From Streptomyces aidingensis (GTDB lineage Bacteria; Actinomycetota; Actinomycetes; Streptomycetales; Streptomycetaceae): DNA of 64,000 nt. Each line of letters opens with the position of its first letter. The stretch's first letter is position 1. The position numbers were made by a program, and so were the translations under genes. The stretch lies in NCBI RefSeq assembly GCF_900112355.1, contig NZ_FOLM01000019.1, forward strand, positions 27,766 to 91,765, written 5' to 3'. The notes beneath the pieces are model-generated. The model was not told the origin of the DNA, searched no databases, and saw only the letters and a list, made by a program, of their open reading frames with translations. Positions 1-8,848 of this stretch are shown one piece after another.

Positions 1-2
1 GG

Positions 3-875
3 GTGTTCCTGGAGATCGGCGAGCAGCACTCCAACGACACCCTGTCGGTGTTCGGCTTCAGGGATCTGGCGCAGTCGTTCCGCTTCTTCTACTCCCGGTC
101 CAGGTCCCGGGTGGAGGAGGGCAAGGACAAGCTGCGCCGGTTCGGGGACATGTTCGGGGGCGTGGCCGACGGGCTGTTCCAGCAGGACGCGATGATCGCC
201 TCGGGCGCCGCGGCCTCCGTCGGCAAGTCCTATATCGACGAGTGGCGTGCCGAATGGGCCGAGCGCGAGGCGTGGGAGGCCCGCAAGGAGGAGTGGGACG
301 GCTTCCTGGCGGAGATCGGCGCCACCGAGTACTTCCAGGAGCACCCGGACGCGGACCCCTCCGAGGTGTGCTCCGCGGGCGACGGCCGGCCGGACTGGTG
401 CCAGGCGTGGGAGGACCACGAGAACAAGGTGGCGCCGCCCGGCGCGGAACCGCCCGTCCCGGACGACCACCCGCCGAGCCGCCTGCGGTACGAGGGCGAG
501 GACGGCAGCAGCACGGAGGTCGTCCTCTCCTACGACGAGGACTACAACATCATGCGGGAGGAGACCACCATCACCACCGCCGGCGGCGAGACCTTCACCT
601 CGGCCATCGCGTACGACGGCCCGCCGGAGGTGCACACGGTGCCCCACTCCGACGACCCGGACCATCCCGGGCTCAGCTACGACTCCCGCGACTACACGGT
701 CACCAGCAACGGCCCGGACGGCTCCACGGCGGTGGAGAAGGTCGTCATCAACGACGACGGCTCCGGCACCCGGTCCATCACCACCACCTACCCGGACGGG
801 GAGGGCGGCGAGAAGACCGAGACCACCGAGTACACCCGCTCGGGCCCGTTCGCGGACTGGGAGGAAAAGCAGTAG
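3..875 (+). CDS. Hypothetical protein of ESX neighbourhood, 5' partial
   Basis: The frame is open from the window edge, so the true start probably lies upstream. About 290 residues are visible. The N-terminal part is helical and charged, rich in Glu, Trp and Arg. A short Pro-rich linker follows near residues 140-155. The C-terminal half is Thr/Asp/Gly-rich with alternating beta-like segments of the type D-G-S-x-T. No family was recognised and no catalytic motif is visible. It lies 56 bp upstream of two small WXG100-like genes on the same strand, and a role as a secreted or surface partner of the type VII system is inferred from position only. Confidence 0.6.
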   Translation: MFLEIGEQHSNDTLSVFGFRDLAQSFRFFYSRSRSRVEEGKDKLRRFGDMFGGVADGLFQQDAMIASGAAASVGKSYIDEWRAEWAEREAWEARKEEWDGFLAEIGATEYFQEHPDADPSEVCSAGDGRPDWCQAWEDHENKVAPPGAEPPVPDDHPPSRLRYEGEDGSSTEVVLSYDEDYNIMREETTITTAGGETFTSAIAYDGPPEVHTVPHSDDPDHPGLSYDSRDYTVTSNGPDGSTAVEKVVINDDGSGTRSITTTYPDGEGGEKTETTEYTRSGPFADWEEKQ

Positions 876-931
876 CCGGCCCCGCCGTCCCCGGGCACCG
901 ATCCGCCCCCGTTCAGTGAGGAGATACCGCC

Positions 932-1240
932 ATGGCAGCCAACGTCAGCATCACCTACCAGGACGTCGAGGAGTGTGCCGCCGCGATGAAGAGCAGCAAC
1001 GCGAACGTGCTCACCCCGGCCAAGGACGCGGCCAAGGACGCGCTCAACACCGCGGTCACCACCGCCCTGGTGATGCCGGAGACCAGCCGCGCCATCGAGG
1101 ACAAGTTCAACGAGATCTACGACCAGCTCACCCTGCTCTGCGAGGCGGTGGACAGCTTCGCCGACCAGTTCATCCAGATCAAGGACGGCATGGAGGACTT
1201 CGACCACCAGTACGCGGAGAACATCCGCAACCCGAAGTAG
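932..1240 (+). CDS. Small helical WXG100-like protein
   Basis: A 102-residue all-helical protein, the usual length of ESAT-6/WXG100 substrates of type VII secretion. A strong GAGGAGA site lies 7 nt before the ATG. The central hairpin region lacks a clear W-x-G, so assignment rests on length, predicted helicity, pairing with the next gene and the large EccC-type ATPase nearby. It has Ala-rich heptads and a charged C-terminus ending in Asn-Pro-Lys. It probably pairs with the protein encoded 33 bp downstream. Secretion is inferred, not shown by a definite signal. Confidence 0.55.
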   Translation: MAANVSITYQDVEECAAAMKSSNANVLTPAKDAAKDALNTAVTTALVMPETSRAIEDKFNEIYDQLTLLCEAVDSFADQFIQIKDGMEDFDHQYAENIRNPK

Positions 1241-1273
1241 CGTCCACCCGCCGGAAATCCGAGGAGGTAGCAG

Positions 1274-1726
1274 ATGGCGGACATTTCCGCCGAGTACGCG
1301 GGCATCGCGGAAGCCAGCCAGAAGATGAGCACGCAGTGCGGGATCATGGTTCCCGAGATCTACAGCCTGATGGAGAAGGTCAACACGCTGCTGGACAACG
1401 GGCTGTATCTGGAGCAGGCCAGCCCGGCGCTGAAGACCGCCTACGAGGAGTTCAGCAAGTCGCTCCAGATGGCGGCGGCCAACATCCAGGGCTATGCCAA
1501 CCTGCTGACCGCGATCAGCGACGCGTTCCAGAACAACGACGCCGCCCTGTTCGCCGCCACGCTGTCCAGCATCGACGGTGAGGGCGGCCTGGAGCTGACG
1601 CCCGAGGAGGTCACCACCCCGACCGACGACCCGCCGGAGTGGTCCCCGCCGGGCGGCGGCTCGGACGGCACGCCGGTGGTGTGGAACGAGGACCACTCGC
1701 AGATCACCGTCGGGAACTCCGCATAG
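1274..1726 (+). CDS. WXG100-like protein with disordered C-terminal tail
   Basis: A 150-residue protein whose first ~100 residues are helical and resemble a WXG100/ESX fold without a canonical W-x-G. A Pro/Gly/Thr-rich tail of about 45 residues follows. The GAGGAGG site is 6 nt before the ATG. It follows the previous small gene by 33 bp and is probably cotranscribed, giving a pair of candidate ESX substrates. The tail is an odd addition for a plain WXG100 protein. Downstream is a strong bidirectional hairpin separating it from the convergent eccC-like gene. Confidence 0.55.
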   Translation: MADISAEYAGIAEASQKMSTQCGIMVPEIYSLMEKVNTLLDNGLYLEQASPALKTAYEEFSKSLQMAAANIQGYANLLTAISDAFQNNDAALFAATLSSIDGEGGLELTPEEVTTPTDDPPEWSPPGGGSDGTPVVWNEDHSQITVGNSA

Positions 1727-1766
1727 GCCACCCGGCCGCCGCCGGCCCCGCCGGCCCGCACACCAC

Positions 1767-1809
1767 GCGACGGGTCCCCGGCCGCCTCCCGCGGCCGGGG
1801 ACCCGTCGC
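1767..1809. terminator. Perfect 19-bp hairpin between convergent genes
   Basis: Arms 1767-1785 and 1791-1809 are exact reverse complements with a 5-nt loop. The hairpin sits in the gap between the plus-strand small genes and the end of the minus-strand ATPase gene, so it can serve as a bidirectional terminator. Confidence 0.85.
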
Positions 1810-1840
1810 CGGGTGCGCCGCCGCCCGCCGGGGCCGGCGG

Positions 1841-4800
1841 CTATTCCTCCAGCACGGTCAGCGGCACCTGGACGGCCATCGGGGACCCCGACCGGTCCGT
1901 GGTCCAGGCCCGGCCCGGGGCCGCCGCGGGCCGCAGATGGTCCGGGGTGAGCCGGGTGCCGATCAGTTCCCCGTCGCCGAGGCCGCGGGCCGCCATCAGC
2001 ATGCCGCGGCGGGCCCGGCGGGCCACCCCGACCCAGCCCATCGAGGGCAGGCCGTCGGCCGGCCCGGCCAGCAGCAGCCCCAGAGAGCGTTCCCGGCCCG
2101 CCGAACCGACCTTGCGCAGGGCCTGGTCGGCCTTGCCGTTGGCCAGCAGATCGGCGTCGTCGACGACGACCACGGCCGGGCGGCCGGCGAGCTGCTCCAG
2201 TGCCTCGTTCAGCGTCCCGGGCTCCAGGTCGGGCCCGTCGAGGACGCGGGCCAGGCCGTGCGCGGCGAGCCGCCGCAGCGGCGAGTCCCGGGGCGTGACC
2301 ACCACCAGGGAGGTGCCGCCCATCAGCAGCGACACACTCATCGCGGCCAGCGCCGTGGACCGCCCCGAGCGCGGCGGGCCGTACACCACGAAGGTGCCGG
2401 ACTCGGCGAAGTCGAAGCCCACCGGGCCGGCGTCGTTGCCGCCGAGGCCCAGCAGCGCCCACAGCGGGCGGCGGTCGGTGTCCGGGATCAGTCCGGCCGC
2501 CTCGGTGAAGCCGACCGCCGCCGGCAGCTCGGCGACCGGGACCGGCCGCTGCCCGGGGGGCACCGCGCCGTCCCGGGCGCCGGCCCGCCGGCCGATGGCG
2601 GCCAGCGCGTCCGCCTGGTCGTCCCCCTTGGCCAGCGCGGACAGCGGCAGGGTGAGGATCTGGCCCTCGGCGCCGCCCGGCGCGAACCAGCCCCGGCCCG
2701 GCGGCACATGCTCCGGCACCACCCGCCGGTTGACGCCGATCAGGCCGTAGTCCATCCGGTCGGCCTGGCGCAGCATCACCCGGCGGTCGTTGTGCTGTGC
2801 GGCCCGGCCGCCGAGCAGCGACTTCTCGGAGGTGGCGACGACATGGACGCCGGCCGCGGCGCCCTCGCGCAGCAGCCGCAGCAGCTCCTCCAGGGTCCGG
2901 CCGCCGTCGGCCCGTTCCAGTTGGGCGGAGAGCGCGTCCCAGCCGTCGATCAGCACCAGCAGATGGGCCGGGCGCTCCTCGCGGGGCAGTCTGGCGCGCA
3001 GTTCGGTGAGGGAGCCGGCGCCGTGCCGGGCCAGCAGCCCCTGTCGGCGGGTCAGTTCGTCGAGCAGGAACTGCACCAGCCGGCCCAGGCGCTCGGAGTC
3101 GTGCCGGGAGACCACGGCGCCGCAGTGCGGCAGTTCGCCCAGCGCGGTCAGGCCCCCGCCGGCCGCGTCGATGCCGTAGAGGTGGAGCTGGTCGGAGCAC
3201 AGGTGCAGTGCGGCGGAGCCGGCGATGGTGCGCAGCGTCTGGGTACGGCCGGAGCGGGGCGCGCCGAGCACATACAGATGGCCGAAGGCGGCGAAGTCCA
3301 GATGGCCCAGCACCTGCTTCTGGCTGCCCGGAAGGTCGAACATCACATAGGGCACGGGCGGCAGGCGCAGGGTGCCGGGGAGGGGGTCCTTGGCCGGCTC
3401 GGCCACCGGGATGCCGGTCGGCAGCGGCGGCAGCCACGGGCGGGGCTGCGGCGTGAAGTCCGGCAGCGCCTCGGCGGCGGCGCGGATGGCCGCCACCAGT
3501 TCGGACAGGTCGGTGGGCGGATCGGCGGGGGTGCCCGGGTCCCCGGCACCTCCGGCGGTCACCGCCGCTCCGTCCGGGGCCGCGTCCGGGGCGGGCCCGG
3601 TCCGGGCCGCGGACAGCACCGGCGGGCGGCCGAGCCGCGCCCAGCTCAGCTCGGCGCGGCGCACCTCGCGCGGCCTGCCGTCGCCGGCCGCGCCGGACGC
3701 CGGTCCGCCGCCCTGCCGCTCGGCGCCGGCCCACGCGGTCTGGAACGGCATCGGCGCGCCGCTGCCGCGCCGGACCAGGGCCCGGCCCGGGGTCCGGGGC
3801 GAGATGGCCGCCGCGTCGGGGGCGTTGATGATGTCCTGGCTCTCGGTGCGGTCGGTGACCCGCAGCGCGATGCGCAGATTGGTGTTGGCGCGGATCTCGT
3901 TGCTGACCGAGCCGGCCGGGCGCTGGGTGGCCAGCAGCAGATGCAGGCCGAGCGACCGGCCGCGCTGCGCCAGACCGATCAGCCCCGGCACGAACTCCAC
4001 CTGCTCCCGCACCAGGGTGGCGAACTCGTCGATGACCAGCAGCAGCCGGGGCAGGGGCGGAAGCTGCGGGTCCCTGGCCCGCTTGGCGCGGTACTCCCGG
4101 TGGTCCTTCACCCCGGCGTCCGCCAGCACCTGCTCACGGCGCTTCAGCTCGGCGTCGAGCGAGGCCAGCGCCCGCTGCACCAGGTGTCCGTCGAGGTCGG
4201 TGATCATGCCCAGGGTGTGCGGCAGTTCGGCGCATTCGCGGAACGCGCTGCCGCCCTTGTAGTCCACCAGGACGAAGGTCAGCTCGTCGGGCCGGTTGAC
4301 GGCGGCCAGTGAGGCGATGACCGTCTGCAGCAGCTCCGACTTCCCGGAGCCGGTGGTGCCGCCGATCAGACCGTGCGGCCCGTCCGCGACCAGATCGAGA
4401 TGGACGGTCCCCTCGAAGCCGGCGCCGACCGCGAACGCCGTGCTGGCGGGCCGTCGCCGCCAGGCCATGACCAGCGCCTCCGGGTCCGGCGGCTCCTGGC
4501 CGATGAGCGGCAGCAGCCGCACCCGGGACGGCAGGCCCGCGTCGGCGTCCACCGTGACATCGCGCAGCGGGGCCAGGCCCCGGGCGAGTTCCTCGCACCA
4601 CTGCGGGGTCACCTGGTCGGCGCGGATGCCGCTGACGGTGGGGGCGCCGGAGGTGCGCACGCTGAGCCGGTCGCCGGCGGCGGTGATCACGGCCCGGCAC
4701 TCCTCGGGCAGCCGCTCCTCGCGCTCCTCCAGACACAGGCTGAAGACCCGCACCGCGGGCCCCTGGGAGAGGATGCCCACCAGGCCGGGCACGTCGCGCA

Positions 4801-6571
4801 GCCGGTAGGCGCCGTCCAGGACCACCAGCACATCGGGGCCCGAGGGCGCGCCGCCCCGGCCGGGTCCGGAGGGCGCGGCGGCGGCTCTGGCCTGGATGTC
4901 CGCGTAGAGTTCGCTGACCCGGCGGGCCGTGGACTCCGCGTCGGTGCCCAGGGACAGCAGCGGGGTGCCGCCCGGGGCGGGCCGGTAGGGCCGCAGATGC
5001 CGCAGCCAGCGGGCCCAGGCCCAGTCCTCGGCGCGGTCCTCCTCGGTGAGGATGACGATCCGCAGATCGCGCGGGCTGTGCAGGGCCGCGGCCTGGGCGA
5101 CGGCCCACCGGGCGACGGCCCGCCCGGTGGTGTCGGCCCGCCCGTCGGCGGCGGTGCCGGTGCCGGCAGCCGGGCAGACCAGGCCGAGCACGCCGAGCTC
5201 CGGCAGTTCGGCGCCGATCGGCACGTCCGCCAGCCGCCAGTGCACCTGCCGGTGGTTCTGCTCCCGGGCCGCGTCGCTGATGCGCTTGAGCGAGGCCCGG
5301 GTCACGGTGCCCAGGCGCAGGCTCAGATAGTCGGGGTGATGGCGGCGGCGTTCCCACAGATGGCGGCCGGGCCCGGTGGCGGCCAGCAGCACGGCCGCCG
5401 GGTCGGGGGCGGCGGCGCCCCGCTGCTCCCGCTCCAGGGCGGTGGCCCGGCGCATGTCCCGCTCCAGGGCGGCGCGGCGCAGCCGGAAGCGGCGCATGGC
5501 CTCCTCGTGCCGCTTGCGGTTGGCGCGGCGCCCGGTCACCCAGTTGCCGACCGCCATCAGCGGGGTGAGCAGGATCAGGATCATGAAGTAGAACGACCGG
5601 AACAGCATGATCATCGCCAGGCCCATCACCATCGGCGAGATCATCAGGATGAAGGGGAACGGCCGGGGCCCGGACGGCGCCGGCGGCCCCGGCAGGGTGA
5701 GCTGCTCGGCGTCCAGATGCGGCGCCATCCGGGGCGGGCGGCTGTAGTCGAGGGTCAGGCCGTCGGCGGCGGGCTTGACCGCGGCGTCCGGCTCGGAGGG
5801 CGGCACCAGGCGCAGCAGATGGTCGCCGAGGGAGAGGTCGGCGTACGGCGGCCACGGCAGCGAACCGTCGGACGGGGGCGGCTGCTCGCCGGGCGGCAGC
5901 AGGGGCGGCGGCTCCGGCAGACCGTCGGGACCGGGCGGCGGCGGCTCGGCGCTGTGCCCGCCGGGGCCGCCGTCCTGCGGGCCGGCCGGCTCCTCGTCGG
6001 TCAGCGGGGTTCCGGTGTCCGGGTCCACCGGCGGCGGCGGGGTGAGGCTGCGCAGGCCGCAGGCGGCGGGGTCGGCGTCCGGGGGCAGCAGGAAGGAGGC
6101 CGAGCCGTCGGTGTGGACCGTGATCCAGACGCCGCGCTCCGGCAGCCGGTCGAGCCGGCCCGCCGCGCCGGCCTCCGTCACCTCTTCCTGGCCGGTGCCC
6201 GGGTCGAGGCGGACGGCGCAGCCGCGGTCGGTGCCGGCCTCGTAGCGGCCGGGGCCGAGCCGCCACACCCGGCCGGCGCCCGGCCCGGAGACATGGCGCA
6301 GCTCCAGCAGCACGGGGTCGCCGTCCGGGGGCCGCCAGGCGCGGGCCGCCGCCGGGCGGGCCGGGGCGGGGCCGTCGAGACCGAGCACCGCGCCGTCGCG
6401 GACCCCGCTGGCCACCAGGGGCGTGCCGGCGTCGAGCGGGCGGTGGTCCAGGAACAGCCGGGGAGTGTCCAGGGCCGCGGCCAGCTCCCCGACGGTGGCG
6501 CCCTCGGGCAGGTCGAGCAGGTGGTCGGTGAGCCGGCCGCGCGCGTCGGCGGCGGTGACGGTGAGCTTCAC
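1841..6571 (-). CDS. eccC: EccC-type type VII secretion ATPase (FtsK/SpoIIIE family)
   Basis: A 1576-residue membrane ATPase that would power export of ESX substrates. Order of parts: a ubiquitin-like/FHA-like N-terminal region (residues ~1-180), a Pro/Gly-rich linker, two hydrophobic segments near 304-345, then three FtsK-type ATPase domains. The first has an intact Walker A (GGTTGSGKSE, about residue 735) and Walker B (LLLVIDEFA, about 843). The second (GAPRSGRT, about 1098) and third (GPPRSGRS, about 1395) have degenerate P-loops with Arg in place of Lys, as is usual in EccC. It is longer than mycobacterial EccC because of the N-terminal extension. It lies 55 bp behind a membrane protein gene and probably shares its operon. 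EccB, EccD, EccE and mycosin are not in the window. Confidence 0.92.
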   Translation of the reverse strand: MKLTVTAADARGRLTDHLLDLPEGATVGELAAALDTPRLFLDHRPLDAGTPLVASGVRDGAVLGLDGPAPARPAAARAWRPPDGDPVLLELRHVSGPGAGRVWRLGPGRYEAGTDRGCAVRLDPGTGQEEVTEAGAAGRLDRLPERGVWITVHTDGSASFLLPPDADPAACGLRSLTPPPPVDPDTGTPLTDEEPAGPQDGGPGGHSAEPPPPGPDGLPEPPPLLPPGEQPPPSDGSLPWPPYADLSLGDHLLRLVPPSEPDAAVKPAADGLTLDYSRPPRMAPHLDAEQLTLPGPPAPSGPRPFPFILMISPMVMGLAMIMLFRSFYFMILILLTPLMAVGNWVTGRRANRKRHEEAMRRFRLRRAALERDMRRATALEREQRGAAAPDPAAVLLAATGPGRHLWERRRHHPDYLSLRLGTVTRASLKRISDAAREQNHRQVHWRLADVPIGAELPELGVLGLVCPAAGTGTAADGRADTTGRAVARWAVAQAAALHSPRDLRIVILTEEDRAEDWAWARWLRHLRPYRPAPGGTPLLSLGTDAESTARRVSELYADIQARAAAAPSGPGRGGAPSGPDVLVVLDGAYRLRDVPGLVGILSQGPAVRVFSLCLEEREERLPEECRAVITAAGDRLSVRTSGAPTVSGIRADQVTPQWCEELARGLAPLRDVTVDADAGLPSRVRLLPLIGQEPPDPEALVMAWRRRPASTAFAVGAGFEGTVHLDLVADGPHGLIGGTTGSGKSELLQTVIASLAAVNRPDELTFVLVDYKGGSAFRECAELPHTLGMITDLDGHLVQRALASLDAELKRREQVLADAGVKDHREYRAKRARDPQLPPLPRLLLVIDEFATLVREQVEFVPGLIGLAQRGRSLGLHLLLATQRPAGSVSNEIRANTNLRIALRVTDRTESQDIINAPDAAAISPRTPGRALVRRGSGAPMPFQTAWAGAERQGGGPASGAAGDGRPREVRRAELSWARLGRPPVLSAARTGPAPDAAPDGAAVTAGGAGDPGTPADPPTDLSELVAAIRAAAEALPDFTPQPRPWLPPLPTGIPVAEPAKDPLPGTLRLPPVPYVMFDLPGSQKQVLGHLDFAAFGHLYVLGAPRSGRTQTLRTIAGSAALHLCSDQLHLYGIDAAGGGLTALGELPHCGAVVSRHDSERLGRLVQFLLDELTRRQGLLARHGAGSLTELRARLPREERPAHLLVLIDGWDALSAQLERADGGRTLEELLRLLREGAAAGVHVVATSEKSLLGGRAAQHNDRRVMLRQADRMDYGLIGVNRRVVPEHVPPGRGWFAPGGAEGQILTLPLSALAKGDDQADALAAIGRRAGARDGAVPPGQRPVPVAELPAAVGFTEAAGLIPDTDRRPLWALLGLGGNDAGPVGFDFAESGTFVVYGPPRSGRSTALAAMSVSLLMGGTSLVVVTPRDSPLRRLAAHGLARVLDGPDLEPGTLNEALEQLAGRPAVVVVDDADLLANGKADQALRKVGSAGRERSLGLLLAGPADGLPSMGWVGVARRARRGMLMAARGLGDGELIGTRLTPDHLRPAAAPGRAWTTDRSGSPMAVQVPLTVLEE

Positions 6572-6605
6572 GGGGCGGTCCCAGCGGTCGGTGGGTCGGC
6601 GGTCG

Positions 6606-6629
6606 GGTGATCAGGTGATCAGGTGATCA
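6606..6629. repeat. Three tandem GGTGATCA copies upstream of eccC
   Basis: Three perfect 8-bp copies in a row, each containing the palindrome TGATCA. They overlap the stop codon of the membrane protein gene and lie about 35 bp upstream of the eccC start. They could be a slippage-prone array or a regulator binding site. Function unknown. Confidence 0.8.
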
Positions 6630-8048
6630 GTGGTCGGCCGCGGAGCGGACGGGTGCGCTGCCCTCGGGCTCCCGGCGGCGCCCGGCCGGCGCGGTGCGCG
6701 CGGTGTCGTTCCCGCGCTCCGCCCCGGCCTCCCCGGCCGCCTCGGCCGCCTCGGCCGCCTGGACTTCCTCGTCCTCCGCGTCCTCCTCCACGAGCTCGCG
6801 GGCGGCCTCGGTACGGCGCCCGGCCCTGATCTCGCGCTCCGCCTCGGTCTCGGACCCGGTCTCGGTCTCGGGCGCCGGCCCGGGGGGCGCGGCGGCGGCC
6901 CGGTCCGCTCCCGGCCATGCGTCGGCCCCGGCATCCGCGTCCGCGTGCTCGTGCCGCGCCGCGCCGTCCGCCGCCGCGGCGCCGGGCCGCTCGTCGTCCT
7001 CGGCGAAGGCGCGAGCCGCGTCCCGCCCCGCGGTGCTCACGCTCCCGGGCCCCGGCGGCAGCACCGGCGGGATGTCGGACAGCACGCGGGCGATGGCCCG
7101 GCTGAGCGCATTGCCGGCGACCAGCAGCGGGGTGCCGGCCACCGCCAGCCGGCCCTCCCGGTCGCTCAGCACGGTCCGCAGAAAGCCGCGGCCGGGCCCC
7201 CGCAGCAGAATCCGCGGCCCGGCGGCGCGGGCGGCGGCCGGGGCGGCGATCCCGGGCGGCAGCGGGTCGGGCAGCTCCGCGGTGACCAGCCACGGCACGA
7301 GGCCGCCCCGCGCCGGAAGCTCCTCGGCCCGCCGGTGGGCCGCCCGCACCTCCAGGCCGGGAAACGCCCGGTGCACCCCCTGCGCGACCACCACCAGGCC
7401 GTCGGGGAGCCGGACGTCGAGCTGCGCGGCGAGCGCCTGGTGCACGGCGGTGGCCGCCCGGCGGTCGCCCTCGACGTTCAGCAGCGGCGGCCCGGCCGCC
7501 ACATCCAGGAACACGCAGCAGCCGCCGTCCTCGCCCAGCGCCACCAGGACCGGCGGCGTCTGGTCGGGCACCGGGACCACGGGCGGCAGGGCGTCGCGGT
7601 CCACGCTCCAGCAGTCGGGCCGTTCCTCATCCCCCCACCAGGGCTCCTCCTCCGGCGGGCGCGGCCGTCGGCCGGCCAGCAGCACCGTGACGCCGACGTC
7701 GTCCACCAGGGCCGCGTACGGCACCCCGCCCGCGCCGGCGGCGGCCTGCCGGGCCGCCGCCAGTGCCCGTTCGGCGTCCCGCCAGGTCGCGGGCGCGCGC
7801 AGCCCGCGCACCAGGACGCGCAGCGAGCGCCGGTGCCGCAGCCAGGCTTTGGCGGGCGCGGCGAAGGCATGGGCCGAGACCGCGCATTCCCGTTTCACCC
7901 GCCGCCAGGCGGCGCGCCAGCCGCCGAGCCGCATCGCGAAGTGGCGCAGAATCAGGAACAGCACCAGCAGGACGGCGAGGATGCCGATCCAGCGGAAGAT
8001 GATCTCGCGGTGCCGGTTGAGAAACTCGATGGGGTCGGTGGTCCTCAT
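6627..8048 (-). CDS. Single-span membrane protein coupled to ECF sigma gene
   Basis: A 473-residue protein of unknown function. One strong transmembrane helix lies near residues 19-40 (W-I-G-I-L-A-V-L-L-V-L-F-L-I-L). A long soluble part of about 330 residues follows, then a very Ala/Glu/Arg-rich, probably disordered tail. The ATG at 8048 overlaps the sigma-factor stop in an ATGA, which fixes the start and implies translational coupling. Coupling to a sigma gene would fit an anti-sigma or signal-transducing role, but no zinc finger or known anti-sigma motif is seen. It could equally be an ESX accessory component, since the eccC-like gene follows. Confidence 0.7.
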   Translation of the reverse strand: MRTTDPIEFLNRHREIIFRWIGILAVLLVLFLILRHFAMRLGGWRAAWRRVKRECAVSAHAFAAPAKAWLRHRRSLRVLVRGLRAPATWRDAERALAAARQAAAGAGGVPYAALVDDVGVTVLLAGRRPRPPEEEPWWGDEERPDCWSVDRDALPPVVPVPDQTPPVLVALGEDGGCCVFLDVAAGPPLLNVEGDRRAATAVHQALAAQLDVRLPDGLVVVAQGVHRAFPGLEVRAAHRRAEELPARGGLVPWLVTAELPDPLPPGIAAPAAARAAGPRILLRGPGRGFLRTVLSDREGRLAVAGTPLLVAGNALSRAIARVLSDIPPVLPPGPGSVSTAGRDAARAFAEDDERPGAAAADGAARHEHADADAGADAWPGADRAAAAPPGPAPETETGSETEAEREIRAGRRTEAARELVEEDAEDEEVQAAEAAEAAGEAGAERGNDTARTAPAGRRREPEGSAPVRSAADH

Positions 8049-8656
8049 GAGGAGGGGCTCAGCTCCCGCCGCAGGGTGGCCAGCGCGTAGTGCACGCGGG
8101 ACTTGACCGTTCCGGCGGGGACGCCCAGCGCGCGGGCGGCGGCCGGCTGCGACAGGCCCAGCCCGTGCACCTGGGTGAGGGCGGCGCGCTGCTGAGGGCT
8201 CAGGCGCGCCAGCAGCCGGGCCAGGGTGACGCGGTTGGCGACCGCCTCGGCCAGGTCGGCGCCGTCGTCGGCGGACCGCTGGTGCAGCGTCTCGGGCATG
8301 ATGCCCACCGGCACGCTGCGGTCGCGGCGGCGGGCGTCCACCGCCAGGTTGCGGGCCACGATGTGCAGCCACGCGGCGAGGTGGTCCTCCTCCTGGTGGC
8401 GGGAGTGGGTGCCGGCGAACTCGTCGGCCGCCAGCCAGGCCCGGACCATGGTCTCCTGCACGATGTCCTCGGCGCGGTGGTGGTCCCCGGCGGTCAGCCG
8501 GCTCACATAGCGCAGCAGCCGGCCCCGGTAGCGCTCGGCGGCCGGGGGCCGCGGCCGGGGCGCCCGCGCCGCGGCGGATCTCACCGGCGCGGGCCCGGGA
8601 CGCGCCGCCGCGGCGGGAGGTCTGAAGGACGGCTGCGCAGACGGGGCGTGCTGCAT
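8045..8656 (-). CDS. ECF-type RNA polymerase sigma factor
   Basis: A sigma-70 family regulator of about 203 residues. Region 2 is visible as the stretch with AEDIVQETMVRAW, and region 4 as the HTH ending VPAGTVKSRVHYALATLR. ATG 8656 is chosen because a GGAG sits just upstream. A GTG at 8689 in the same frame is an alternative. The N-terminus is Ala/Pro/Arg-rich before the sigma domains. It heads an apparent operon of sigma factor, membrane protein and EccC-like ATPase, so it may control type VII secretion genes (inference). Confidence 0.88.
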   Translation of the reverse strand: MQHAPSAQPSFRPPAAAARPGPAPVRSAAARAPRPRPPAAERYRGRLLRYVSRLTAGDHHRAEDIVQETMVRAWLAADEFAGTHSRHQEEDHLAAWLHIVARNLAVDARRRDRSVPVGIMPETLHQRSADDGADLAEAVANRVTLARLLARLSPQQRAALTQVHGLGLSQPAAARALGVPAGTVKSRVHYALATLRRELSPSS

Positions 8657-8803
8657 CGCTCCTGCTTCCAATCCGGTGGGACCGCGCACTGGTTGAGCAG
8701 TGCACTACTGAGGCTATGCGAGCAGGAATTGACGACGCGTTACATGAGGGTTGCGCCCCGGGATCGTGATGGTGGCCCTCCGGTGGACCTTTCGGGGACG
8801 CCC

Positions 8804-8841
8804 GGCCGCGGCGGCACGGCGCTTGGCGCGCCGCCGCGGCC
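8804..8841. terminator. Hairpin downstream of lipoprotein gene
   Basis: Inverted repeat of 12 bp (8804-8815 with 8830-8841) with a 14-nt loop, just past the stop of the minus-strand lipoprotein gene. Its position fits an intrinsic terminator. A U-tract is absent, as is common in high-GC actinomycetes. Confidence 0.6.
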
Positions 8842-8848
8842 CGCCCGC

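Noticed and set aside
1937..4312. 791-codon plus-strand open frame
   Set aside because: Lies entirely opposite the EccC ATPase, low-complexity composition, no ribosome site.
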